This document shows, piece by piece, positions 18,922-30,738 of a DNA stretch of 64,000 bases (its first letter is position 1; every line of letters begins with the position of its first letter). The stretch comes from Streptomyces plumbidurans (GTDB lineage Bacteria; Actinomycetota; Actinomycetes; Streptomycetales; Streptomycetaceae): assembly GCF_019857225.1 (NCBI RefSeq), contig NZ_JAFJSY010000002.1, positions 186,001 through 250,000 on the forward strand, written 5' to 3'. Position numbers and translations under genes: made by a program. Below the pieces are notes generated by a model that was not told the origin of the DNA, did not search any database, and worked only from the letters and a program-made list of their open reading frames with translations.

Positions 18922-19815
18922 TCAGGAAGCGACGGCTTTGCGCTCGTCGGAGGCCAGGACGGGGGCTTCGGCCGGGCGTTTGCGGGACACGCTGAGGCAG
19001 AAGAGCACCACTGCCGTGCACAGGGAGATCACCCCGGCCAGGAGGAAGAGGATCGGCACACCGAGTCCGGCACCGATGAGGGCTCCGCCCAGCACCGGCC
19101 CGATGATGCCGCCGAGCCGCCCGGCGCCGATCAGGGTGATGGCGCATGCGCCCAGGCCATAGGCGGCGCCGATCACCATGGCTGGGTCGTAGCGGTCGGC
19201 CAGCCTGCCGATCAGTACGCAGCCGATCACGCCGCCGAGATTGAGCGTCGCCACCGCCAGCAGAGCGCTGCGCACACCCGCTTCGGCGGCGATGGTGGGC
19301 AGCCACGTGGTCAGGAAGTACGCCATGAGCAGCGTGAGGAACATGGCCGCCCACAGCAGGACCGTGGCAACAGCCCTGCCCTGGCGGAACAGGTCCGCGA
19401 CGGGAGACCGCTCGGCCTCGGAGGGATCCTGCGTGCCGGTGGTGTCGGGGGACAGGCCCAGCCGTGCGTAGATGCGTGCAGCAGCGGCCGCGTCACCGCG
19501 GACCTGCAGGAAGCGGGCCGACTCCGGCAGCTTGAACAGCAGAACCACCAGGATGAGGAGCGGGGCGGCGCCGCCGACGTAGAACAGGCTGGCCCAGCCG
19601 TAGCTGGGGATCAGCCACGCGGCGAGCACGCCACCGAACACGGCACCGAGCGGGAAGCCGCACCACATCAGTCCTACGATCGTCGCCCGCGACTTGGCGG
19701 GCGCGTACTCCGAGGCGATCGAGACAGTGCCGGGGATGGCCGCATCCAGCCCGAGACCGGTGAAGAAGCGGAGCACCTCCAGCGTGCCGAGCGAGGTGCC
19801 GAAGTGCGGGGTCAA
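18922..19815 (-). pseudogene. MFS aromatic-acid transporter, N-terminus missing
   Basis: Major facilitator of the AAHS (aromatic acid:H+ symporter) kind, but only about 297 aa instead of about 430-450. It begins at LTPHFGTSLGTLEVLRFF, which in the family lies after the third or fourth membrane helix, so roughly the first 110 residues are gone. The rest is intact: LRFFTGLGLDAAIPG, ASEYAPAKSRATIVG, LPESARFL, and C-terminal helices to the end. The only start is TTG 19815, with a stop a few codons before it in frame. The break coincides with the start of the divergent DapA-like gene at 19804, so the old intergenic region and this gene's 5' end were deleted. Unlikely to transport. Confidence 0.78.
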
Positions 19816-20715
19816 GAAGGATCCGTCGCTCCCGTCGTCACGCCGTTACTCGACGACGGCACCCTCGACCACGACAGCCTGCGCGGCCTGGTCCGCTGGC
19901 AGCTGGAGTCCGGCTCGCACGGTATTTCGCTGGGCGGCTCCACCGGCGAGCCGAGCGCGCAGAGCGCCGAGGAGCGGATCGCCGCCATGCGCACTGCGGT
20001 GGACGAGATCGCGGACCGGGTGCCGTTCGTGCCCGGTACCGGCTCCCACACGCTGGACGAGACGCTCGCCATCACCGCCGCGGCCCGGGACCTGGGTGCC
20101 GACGCGGCACTGATCATCACCCCCTACTACGCCCGCCCGACGCAACAAGCCCTGTACCAGTGGTATGCGACCGTGGCCCGGGAGTTCCCCGACCTGCCGC
20201 TGATCGTCTACAACGTGCCGTCCCGCACCGCGGTCGACATCGCGCCGGACACGGTCAAGCGGCTCTTTGCCGACTTCGACAACATCGTCGGCATCAAGGA
20301 GACCACCAAGGACTTCGAGCACTTCTCCCGGGTGCTGCACGCCTGGGGTCCCGAGCTGCTGGTGTGGTCGGGCATCGAGCTGCTCTGTCTGCCTCTGCTG
20401 TCCCTCGGCGGAGTGGGCTTCGTCAGTGCCGTGGCGAACCTGGCACCGGCCGCGGTGGCCCGCATGTACGAGTTGTGGGAGACGGGAGAGCCCGAGAACA
20501 TGGCGGCCGCCCGCGAACTGCACTTCCGCCTGCACCCGTTGGTCGACCTGATCTTCACCGAGACCAACCCGGCTCCTGCCAAGTGGGTGCTGCACCAGCA
20601 GGGGCGTATCGCCTCCGCGCATGTGCGGCCTCCGCTCATCACCCCGACCCAGCAGGGCATCGCCCGCATCCGGGATCACCTCAAGGCAAGTGACGGCCTC
20701 GTGCAGTCCCTCTGA
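19804..20715 (+). CDS. DapA-family lyase/aldolase of the catabolic island
   Basis: Dihydrodipicolinate synthase/N-acetylneuraminate lyase family, 303 aa from GTG 19804. The family core is complete: SVAPVVTPL, LGGSTGEPSAQ, TPYYARPTQQALY, IVYNVPSRTAVD and the Schiff-base Lys165 in VGIKETTKD. In actinobacterial homoprotocatechuate clusters such a protein accompanies the ring-cleavage genes, so an aldolase or hydratase step is more likely than lysine synthesis. Only the first few residues look replaced at the junction with the truncated MFS gene: natural sequence resumes at GSVAPVV and no ribosome site is seen before the GTG. The gene probably lost its own promoter. Confidence 0.75.
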   Translation: MRGQEGSVAPVVTPLLDDGTLDHDSLRGLVRWQLESGSHGISLGGSTGEPSAQSAEERIAAMRTAVDEIADRVPFVPGTGSHTLDETLAITAAARDLGADAALIITPYYARPTQQALYQWYATVAREFPDLPLIVYNVPSRTAVDIAPDTVKRLFADFDNIVGIKETTKDFEHFSRVLHAWGPELLVWSGIELLCLPLLSLGGVGFVSAVANLAPAAVARMYELWETGEPENMAAARELHFRLHPLVDLIFTETNPAPAKWVLHQQGRIASAHVRPPLITPTQQGIARIRDHLKASDGLVQSL

Positions 20716-20735
20716 CGCGACGCAAAGGAGAAGCC

Positions 20736-22228
20736 ACGTCCGGCACGCGCCCCTCAGGACTGCCCGGCACCATCCCCCACTGGATCGGCGGCCGGGCCGC
20801 AGGCAGCGCCGACGGCCGTACCTTCGACGTGACCGACCCCGTCTCGAACCGTGTCTACGCCCGGGCGGCGGCGGGCAGCCGGACGGAGGTCGACCGAGCG
20901 GTCGCCGCCGCCCGGGCCGCCTTCCCCATCTGGTCCAGGCTCTCGAACCGAACGCGGGCCACCACGCTGAACCGCATCGCGGACGAGGTGGAGGCCCGCT
21001 GTGAGGAACTGGCACAGTTCGAGTCCTTCGACACCGGGCTGCCCATCACCCGGGCACGCGGGCAGGCGCGGCGGGCCGCGGAGAACTTCCGCTACTTCGC
21101 CGACGTGATCGTGTCGCTGGGGGAGGAGGCGTTTCGCCAGGGGGACGAGCAGTTCAGCTATGTGGTGAGGTCCCCGGTCGGTGTCGCCGGGCTGATCACC
21201 CCGTGGAACACGTCGTTCATGCTGGAGAGCTGGAAGCTCGCCCCCGCACTGGCCGCGGGCTGCACCCTGGTGCTCAAGCCGGCCGAGTGGACACCGCTGT
21301 CGGCCGGGCTGTGGCCCCAGATACTCTCCGCGGCGGGACTTCCCGACGGAGCCGTCAACATCGTCCACGGCATCGGCGAGGAGGCCGGCCAGGCGCTGGT
21401 CGACCACCCCGAGGTGCCCCTGATCTCCTTCACCGGCTCCACCGACACGGGCCGGCACATCGTCCGCAGCTCCGCCGCGCACCTGAAGAGCACGTCGATG
21501 GAGCTCGGCGGCAAGTCACCGGTGATCGTGTTCGCGGACGCGGACCTCGAAGCCGCCCTGGACTCGGTCGTGTTCGGCGTCTTCTCCCTCAACGGCGAGC
21601 GCTGCACCGCGGGTTCGCGGGTGCTGGTCCAGCAGCCGGTGTACGAGGCGTTCACCCGCCGCCTGGCCGAGCGCGCCGAACGGGTGAAGGTCGGCGCCCC
21701 CGCCGATCCGGCCACCGAAGTGGGCGCCCTCGTCCACCCCGAGCACTACGCCCGTGTCCTCGACCACGTGGAGACCGGCACGAAGGAGGCACGTCTGGTG
21801 GCGGGTGGCCGACGGCCCGATCACCTCCCGGAGGGCAACTACCTTCAGCCCACCGTCTTCGCCGACGTCTCCCGGGACGCCCGCATCTTCCAGGAGGAGA
21901 TCTTCGGACCGGTCGTCGCGGTGGCTCCGTTCGAGGACGAGGCGGAGGCGGTCGAACTGGCCAACGCCACGCAGTACGGGCTCGCCGCGTACATCTGGAC
22001 GTCCAACCTGAAGCGGGGTCACCGGATCGCGCACGCCGTCGAGTCCGGCATGGTGTGGGTCAACTCCCACAACGTGCGTGACCTGCGCACCCCCTTCGGC
22101 GGCGTCAAGTCCAGCGGTCTCGGCAGAGAGGGCGGCGCGCACAGCATCGACTTCTACACCGAGAGCAAGATCGTGCATGTGGCGCTGGGCGACGTGCACA
22201 CCCCGCGGTTCGGAACGGGAGTCTTGGC

Positions 22229-22232
<4 letters not shown>
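20736..22232 (+). CDS. hpaE: Aldehyde dehydrogenase, HpaE-like, with apparent ACG start
   Basis: NAD-dependent aldehyde dehydrogenase close to 5-carboxymethyl-2-hydroxymuconate semialdehyde dehydrogenase. Catalytic Glu256 (MELGGKSPV) and Cys290 (NGERCTAGSR), plus ITPWNTSFMLESWKLAPAL and EEIFGPVVAVAPF, are present. The family N-terminus (TIPHWIGGRAAGSADGRTF) is encoded upstream of the first conventional start (GTG 20829). The only sensible start is ACG at 20736, placed correctly after AAAGGAG, as if ATG had mutated to ACG; this gives 498 aa. The stop overlaps the next gene's ATG (ATGA). Family is certain, the start is inferred. Confidence 0.8.
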
Positions 22233-24072
<1,840 letters not shown>

Positions 24073-24187
24073 GCGTCTTTGACCTGCTGCGGGTGGCGGA
24101 CTCGCCAATGTCACAGATTCGGCCGTCTCGACATTCCCGGGGGCCGACGCGGTACTCGTGGGTGGAGGCAACCCTAGGAGGCCGCAG

Positions 24188-24733
24188 ATGAACGCCCTGC
24201 CGCAGTCCGGTGCGACCCGGAGCCGCCCGACCGGACGAAGTGCCGACCTGAAGCTGCTCGGCATCTATCTCAACGACCACCTCGCCGGCGCCACCGCCGG
24301 CACCGCGCGCGCCGGCCGTCTGGTGCGTGTCGCCCGGGGTTCCGCGCTCGGGCGGGCGATCGAGCCCGTGGCGAAGGAGATCGCGCTGGACCGGGCGGCG
24401 CTGCTGGACATCATGCGTGATCTCGGGATTCCCGTCCGTCGCTACAAGGTGTGCGCGGGCTGGGCGGGGGAGCGAGTGGGGCGGCTGAAGCCCAACGGCC
24501 ATCTGATCGGCGGGTCGCCGCTCGGGACCGTACTGGATCTGGAGGCGCTGCGGCTGGGCGTCGAGGGCAAGGCGGCCGGCTGGCAGACCCTGCGCAAACT
24601 CAGCACGGTCGACGAGCGCCTGGACGCCGCCCGGCTCGACACACTGATCGAACGAGCCCGCCGGCAGCAGGAGACGATCGAGGAGTGGCGCGTGCGCCAG
24701 ATCGAGCAGGCGCTGACCACCACGGGCGGTTGA
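24188..24733 (+). CDS. Conserved hypothetical protein, 181 aa
   Basis: Not recognised beyond a conserved actinobacterial hypothetical. It begins at ATG 24188 after AGGAGG. The protein is basic in its first half (DLKLLGIYLNDHLAGATAG, ARAGRLVRVARGS) and ends in a charged, probably helical tail (LIERARRQQETIEEWRVRQIEQAL). No signal peptide or membrane segment. The LNDHLAGATAG and VLDLEALRLGVEGK stretches suggest an all-helical bundle. Its position between the decayed catabolic island and the riboswitch marks where intact chromosome resumes. Confidence 0.78.
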   Translation: MNALPQSGATRSRPTGRSADLKLLGIYLNDHLAGATAGTARAGRLVRVARGSALGRAIEPVAKEIALDRAALLDIMRDLGIPVRRYKVCAGWAGERVGRLKPNGHLIGGSPLGTVLDLEALRLGVEGKAAGWQTLRKLSTVDERLDAARLDTLIERARRQQETIEEWRVRQIEQALTTTGG

Positions 24734-24889
24734 GCCGCTGCCGCGTGAGGGACATGGTGAGCCGCTACCGCGCGGGGGACAGGGTGACTCGCTCGTGCGT
24801 CTTCCGTGCTCCGGCGGGCAGTTGACCCGGCCGCGAGATACATCACGCCTGGTCGCGCGGTGTTGGCCAGGTCCTCGCCACACGGTACG

Positions 24890-25020
24890 GTCGGTGGGAT
24901 ATCGATGAGGGCAGGACGGAAGCCGGTGTGAGTCCGGCACGGTCGCGCCACTGTGTGCCGTCGCTTCGCAAGGAGTGGCGGCGAGTCAGACCCGTAGCCC
25001 TCGTCATGTGCACCATCGAC
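24890..25020 (+). promoter_or_regulatory. Cobalamin (B12) riboswitch
   Basis: Adenosylcobalamin-type riboswitch in the leader of cbtB. Conserved core: GGACGGAAGCCGGTGTGAG, then TCCGGCACGG and the B12-box-like GCGCCACTGT. Outer pairing GTCGGTGG (24890-24897) with CCATCGAC (25013-25020) closes the element, and GATGAGGGC pairs with GCCCTCGTC inside it. It ends 31 nt before the cbtB ATG, so sequestration of translation is the likely mode: high cobalamin should lower CbtA/CbtB. Boundaries are by eye. Confidence 0.88.
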
Positions 25021-25051
25021 ATGGGACGCGAACTCCCGGAGAGGCACTGCC

Positions 25052-25273
25052 ATGGCGCAGCACGTCGCGCAGCCGACAGCCACCACCCCCGCTCTTCCCG
25101 CCAAGCTACCGATCGGCGCGATCGTCCCGTGGGCGGTCTTCTTCGGCATCCTGATGCTGGTCCTGCTCTACTTCGTCGGCGCCGAGCAGGGCGCCACGTC
25201 CGTCGTCTCCGGCTCGGACGTCCACGAGTGGGTGCACGACGCCCGCCATCTGCTCGGTTTCCCCTGCCACTGA
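25052..25273 (+). CDS. cbtB: Cobalt transporter subunit CbtB
   Basis: CbtB, the small one-helix subunit of the CbtAB cobalt uptake system (73 aa). One membrane segment (IVPWAVFFGILMLVLLYFVG) is followed by the histidine-containing tail VHEWVHDARHLLGFPCH, the metal-binding end of the family. The start has CCGGAGAGG upstream. It is the first gene after the B12 riboswitch and lies 21 nt before cbtA, forming a two-gene operon that supplies cobalt for corrin synthesis. Confidence 0.92.
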   Translation: MAQHVAQPTATTPALPAKLPIGAIVPWAVFFGILMLVLLYFVGAEQGATSVVSGSDVHEWVHDARHLLGFPCH

Positions 25274-25294
25274 CGCAAGGGGACCCGCACCCTC

Positions 25295-26050
25295 ATGAAC
25301 TCCGCAACGGTAAGAAACCTGCTCGTGCGGGGCATGCTCGCCGGCCTCGCGGCCGGCGTGCTCGCCCTGGCCGTCGCCTACTTGCTCGGTGAGCCGTATG
25401 TCGACAAGGCGATCGGCTTCGAGGAGGCGCACTCCCACGAGCACGAGATGGAGGTCGTCTCGCGCGGTGTGCAGTCCACCGCCGGCCTGGCCACCGGTGT
25501 ACTGATCTACGGCGTCGCCTTCGGCGGCATCGCCGCGCTCGCGTTCTGCTTCGCGCTCGGCCGCGTCGGCCGCTTCAGCCCGCGGGCCACCGCACTGCTG
25601 CTGTCCGGCTGCGCGCTGCTCGCGGTCTATGTCGTCCCGTTCCTGAAGTACCCGGCCAACCCGCCCGCCGTCGGCAACGCCGACACCATCGGCAAGCGGA
25701 CCACCCTGTACTTCCTGATGATGGTGCTCAGTGTGCTCCTCGCCATCGCGGCGACCATCCTGGGCAAGCGGCTCGCCCCGAGGCTGGGCAACTGGTACGC
25801 CACTGTCGTCGCGGTGGCCGCGTTCGTCCTGGTGATCGGCCTGGCGTACGCGTTCCTGCCGGTCGTCAACGAGGTGCCCGCCCACTTCCCGGCCTCCGTG
25901 CTGTGGCGGTTCCGCCTCTCCGCGCTGGCCATCCAGGTCACGCTGTGGACGGGCTTCGGCCTCGCCTTCGGCGAGCTGGCGGAGCGGGTGCTGAACCCGC
26001 GGCCCGCGAGGGCGGCCGCGCCTTCGGCGGTCACCGCGGGCGGCAGCTGA
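25295..26050 (+). CDS. cbtA: Cobalt transporter subunit CbtA
   Basis: CbtA membrane subunit (251 aa) with about five to six membrane helices: LLVRGMLAGLAAGVLALAVA, the segments around GVLIYGVAFGGIAALAFC and ALLLSGCALLAVYVVPFLKY, LYFLMMVLSVLLAIAATIL, and two near the C-terminus. A loop with HSHEHEME after the first helix is the probable metal-collecting site. Co-transcribed with cbtB under the riboswitch, and followed 22 nt later by a strong hairpin. Confidence 0.92.
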   Translation: MNSATVRNLLVRGMLAGLAAGVLALAVAYLLGEPYVDKAIGFEEAHSHEHEMEVVSRGVQSTAGLATGVLIYGVAFGGIAALAFCFALGRVGRFSPRATALLLSGCALLAVYVVPFLKYPANPPAVGNADTIGKRTTLYFLMMVLSVLLAIAATILGKRLAPRLGNWYATVVAVAAFVLVIGLAYAFLPVVNEVPAHFPASVLWRFRLSALAIQVTLWTGFGLAFGELAERVLNPRPARAAAPSAVTAGGS

Positions 26051-26071
26051 CGGTGACCTGAATCGAGCGAA

Positions 26072-26108
26072 CGTGAGGGCCCACGGAATCTCTCCGCGGG
26101 CCCTCACG
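26072..26108. terminator. Bidirectional hairpin between cbtA and phosphatase-like gene
   Basis: Perfect 11-bp stem CGTGAGGGCCC (26072-26082) with GGGCCCTCACG (26098-26108), 15-nt loop. It sits in the 95-nt gap between the stop codons of two convergent genes, the usual place for a two-way terminator. Confidence 0.8.
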
Positions 26109-26145
26109 CCTGTGATGGCCCCGCATGTGAGGACCGCGGCGTGTG

Positions 26146-26736
26146 TCAGTCGGCGTCCTGCCGCGGGTGCAGCGGGTTGCCCAGCCGCAGGTTCCAGCGT
26201 CCGGCCCGGCCGCTGATCTCCGTTGCCGTCAGCGGCGGCACGTCCGCGCGCCAGAAGGACGCCGCGGGCGCTCCCAGCACCTGCACCACCGCGGCCCGTA
26301 CGACGTCCGGCTCGACCACCGCGAGTGTGCGGCCGTCCGTCCGCGACGCGGCGTCCAGCCACCGCCCGACGCGCAGGCACAGGTCCCGCACCGACTCCCC
26401 GCCGTGCGGCGCTGAGTCCGGATCGGTCAACCACCGCGCCACCGCCTCCGGTTCGGACCCGGCGACCTCGTCGAGGGTGAGACCCGCCCAGCGGCCCGCG
26501 TTCAGCCCCGCCAGCTCCGCCGGCGCTTCGCCCGCGTCGAGTCCGAGCGCCGTCGCGGTCTCGCGGCAGCGCACGCCGGGGGAGACGACGACGCGCTCGG
26601 CCGGGGGCAGCGTCCCGGCCGCCGCACGGGCCCGCGCCGCGCCGCCGTCGTCGAGCGAGCCCGTGCCGTCGTAGAAACGGGCCTGGCGCAGCGAGGTGCT
26701 CATGGCGGGTGAGATGAGGGTGACGCGGCTGGTCAC
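26146..26736 (-). CDS. Histidine-phosphatase-fold protein lacking the RHG motif
   Basis: Phosphoglycerate-mutase/histidine-phosphatase fold (196 aa from GTG 26736). The body fits the family: LPPAERVVVSPGVRCRETA, DAGEAPAELAGLNAGRWAGLTLDEV, PHGGESVRDLCLRVGRWLD, and TLAVVEPDVVRAAVVQVLG. The N-terminal RHG triplet that carries the phosphorylated histidine is replaced by LISPAMS, and the late histidine of the usual SHG-type motif reads VVEPDV. It is probably a pseudo-phosphatase or uses other chemistry. The convergent neighbour of cbtA; a corrin-linked role (compare CobC) is possible but unproven. Confidence 0.75.
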   Translation of the reverse strand: MTSRVTLISPAMSTSLRQARFYDGTGSLDDGGAARARAAAGTLPPAERVVVSPGVRCRETATALGLDAGEAPAELAGLNAGRWAGLTLDEVAGSEPEAVARWLTDPDSAPHGGESVRDLCLRVGRWLDAASRTDGRTLAVVEPDVVRAAVVQVLGAPAASFWRADVPPLTATEISGRAGRWNLRLGNPLHPRQDAD

Positions 26737-27119
26737 GTTGCTCCTGTCGTCGTCCGGATCGGGGATCTGCTGCCGGGTCGCCGGCTGCCGACAACTGTGC
26801 ACGCACCGCCCGCGCGACCGCGAGGAGGTTCGCCGCCGCGACGAGGTTCTTGAGCAACGCTCCGGTCCCGTGCCGACCGCGCCTTTTCAGGCCGCAGCCG
26901 GGGTCCCCGCCCCAGAGCCGTTCGGCGGGGGTCGCCGCAAGGCCGGGGCGCAGGGCGAGGGGGATCTGCCGGGCGGTGTCCGGCTGCCGCTGGTCGTCGC
27001 GTTCCGCCTGGCTGACGGGGCGAACCAGCTGCACCGGCAGACCCGCCCGACGGCGCCACGACGGAATTCGGGGGGCGGCGACGAGTGTGCGGCCGCTCGG
27101 ACCCCTGCCCCGAACGCGG
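26737..27119. other. 383-bp gap without a convincing gene
   Basis: Upstream of the phosphatase-like gene and downstream of katG. Open frames exist on both strands but have arginine/proline-rich shadow composition and no recognisable motif or ribosome site. A minus-strand stretch reading GTGALLKNLVAAANLLAVAR looks faintly protein-like and could be a remnant, but I cannot assign it. No hairpin besides the katG terminator at its right edge. Confidence 0.5.
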
Positions 27120-27151
27120 CCAGGGCCGGCCCGTGATCGGGTCGGCCCTGG
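27120..27151 (-). terminator. Hairpin downstream of katG
   Basis: CCAGGGCCG (27120-27128) pairs perfectly with CGGCCCTGG (27143-27151), and the loop can pair further (CCCG with CGGG). It is 17 nt past the katG stop on the minus strand, a good rho-independent-like end for the furA-katG transcript. Confidence 0.75.
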
Positions 27152-27168
27152 TGTGTGGTGCGGTGGGG

Positions 27169-29403
<2,235 letters not shown>

Positions 29404-29850
29404 TCATTCAGCTGTACTGCGGGCTTCGGTGGAGCAGGAGGGGCACAGGCCCCAGAAGATGACCTCGGCCTCGTCGACCGCGAAGCCACGGTCGTCGGAC
29501 GCGGTCAGACAGGGGGCGTGGCCGACCGCGCAGTCGACGTCGACCACGACGCCGCACGACCGGCAGACGAGGTGGTGGTGGTTGTCGCCGACCCGCCCCT
29601 CGAACCGGGCCGGGCTGCCCGGCGGCTCGATACGGCGTACGAGACCGGCCGTGGTGAGCGCGTGCAGCGCCTCGTACACGGCCTGCAGCGATATGTGGCC
29701 GACACGGTCGCGCACTCCTGCGGCGATCGTCTCGACGTCGAGGTGGTCACCGTCGCGGACGGTTTCCAGCAGTGCGACGCGGGCGGCCGTCACCCGCAGG
29801 CCGGCACCGCGCAGCTCGTCGGCGGTGTTCGGGGTCCGGGGCGCGGTCAT
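29404..29850 (-). CDS. furA: Fur-family peroxide-sensing repressor of katG
   Basis: Fur-family metalloregulator (148 aa from ATG 29850). Winged-helix half with LRVTAARVALLETV and HISLQAVYEALHALTTAGLVRR, then the metal site DNHHHLVCRSCGVVVDVDC and a C-terminal CPSC that completes a four-cysteine zinc site. Such proteins sense peroxide by metal-centred oxidation and repress katG. No Shine-Dalgarno is seen before the ATG and the operator lies only about 29 nt upstream, so the mRNA may be leaderless or nearly so, as described for other furA genes. Confidence 0.92.
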   Translation of the reverse strand: MTAPRTPNTADELRGAGLRVTAARVALLETVRDGDHLDVETIAAGVRDRVGHISLQAVYEALHALTTAGLVRRIEPPGSPARFEGRVGDNHHHLVCRSCGVVVDVDCAVGHAPCLTASDDRGFAVDEAEVIFWGLCPSCSTEARSTAE

Positions 29851-29878
29851 GGGGACCAACCTAGCGGCATAAACACGA

Positions 29879-29900
29879 AGAGTTCAAGAAAACGAACTCT
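29879..29900. promoter_or_regulatory. Palindromic operator upstream of furA
   Basis: AGAGTTC (29879-29885) and GAACTCT (29894-29900) form a perfect 7-bp inverted repeat with an A-rich 8-nt spacer, an AT-rich island in GC-rich DNA. Position 29 nt before the furA ATG fits autoregulation of the furA-katG operon by the Fur protein; operator identity is inferred. Confidence 0.75.
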
Positions 29901-29978
29901 ACAGGTTTGGCTCGTCGCGCTGAACGGCGGATGAAGGGCCGCTACGGCCGCTGAAGTGCGGGGTCGGCCGGTGGGCCG

Positions 29979-30647
29979 TTACTCGCCGGTGTGCAGCTCT
30001 ACGCAGCAGGCGGCCTCGTGGGCGGTCAGTACGGCCGTGGTCTCGGGGTGGCCCGAGGTCTCCAGGTAGCCGCACAGGAAGGCGTGGTTCATGCCGCAGA
30101 TCAGCTCCGGGGCCTGGGCGGCGACCGGATGGAAGGGGCAGTTGTGCAGCACCGTGCGGCCGGGGCCGGCGTCGGCGGGCTCGTAGCCGAGCGATTCCAG
30201 GGTGGAGGTGACGTCGTCGTCGCGGGTCCCGGCGCCCAGCGCCTCGCCCCTCTCCCGGGCCACGCGCAAGGACGCCTCCCGGGCGTCCTCGCCGGGCTTC
30301 TGTGCCGTCAGCGCGTCGGTCAGCAGCGAGGCCAGCAGATCGTGGCGGCGCGGCGGGAGGCTCACGGACAGGGAGTAGGGGCTCGGCTCGTACACCTTCG
30401 GGGCGCGGCCCACCCGGCGCGGCCCGGCGCCGCCGTGCCGGGCTTCGAGCAGGCCCGAGGCGACGAGCTTGTCGAGGTGGAAGGCCGCGAGCTTGCGGGA
30501 GATCCCGACCGCCGCCGACGCCTCCTCCCGGGTCACCGGCCGCTTGGCCCGCCGTACGAAGTCGAGCAGTTGACGCCGTGACTCGTCGCCGAGGACGGCG
30601 AGCGCCGCGATCGGATCGGGGCCGGAGGTCTCGGAACCGGAGGTCAC
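29979..30647 (-). CDS. HTH regulator with C-terminal cysteines (SufR-like)
   Basis: Winged-helix regulator of 222 aa from GTG 30647. The DNA-binding half reads PVTREEASAAVGISRKLAAFHLDKLVASGLL. The C-terminal half has well-spaced cysteines in HNCPFHP, ELICGMN, FLCGYLE and EAACCVEL, the pattern of SufR-type or related iron-sulfur or redox-sensing regulators. It is divergent from the DUF2231 membrane protein across a 91-bp region with a palindrome. It probably controls that pair and itself; the signal could be redox, NO or iron-sulfur status. Confidence 0.8.
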   Translation of the reverse strand: MTSGSETSGPDPIAALAVLGDESRRQLLDFVRRAKRPVTREEASAAVGISRKLAAFHLDKLVASGLLEARHGGAGPRRVGRAPKVYEPSPYSLSVSLPPRRHDLLASLLTDALTAQKPGEDAREASLRVARERGEALGAGTRDDDVTSTLESLGYEPADAGPGRTVLHNCPFHPVAAQAPELICGMNHAFLCGYLETSGHPETTAVLTAHEAACCVELHTGE

Positions 30648-30696
30648 GCAGTCACCGTAACTCCGACCCGGACGCTTGACCCACGCCCCGAATAAG

Positions 30697-30712
30697 ACTA
30701 ACAATCGTTGGT
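30697..30712. promoter_or_regulatory. Near-palindrome in divergent promoter region
   Basis: ACTAAC-AATC-GTTGGT, a 6-bp inverted repeat with one mismatch, in the short AT-rich stretch 30691-30720 between the HTH regulator and the DUF2231 gene. A likely binding site for the regulator; a TTGACC hexamer lies at 30676-30681. Confidence 0.5.
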
Positions 30713-30738
30713 GAAATACCTCACAGGCGAGGTGACGC

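Noticed and set aside
18739..19803. N-terminal extension of the DapA-like lyase to 658 aa
   Set aside because: The extension is antisense to the cupin and MFS genes, and homologous sequence only begins near GSVAPVV.
26733..27059. 108-aa minus-strand frame between the phosphatase-like gene and katG
   Set aside because: Low-complexity Pro/Arg/Gly composition, no ribosome site and no recognisable fold.
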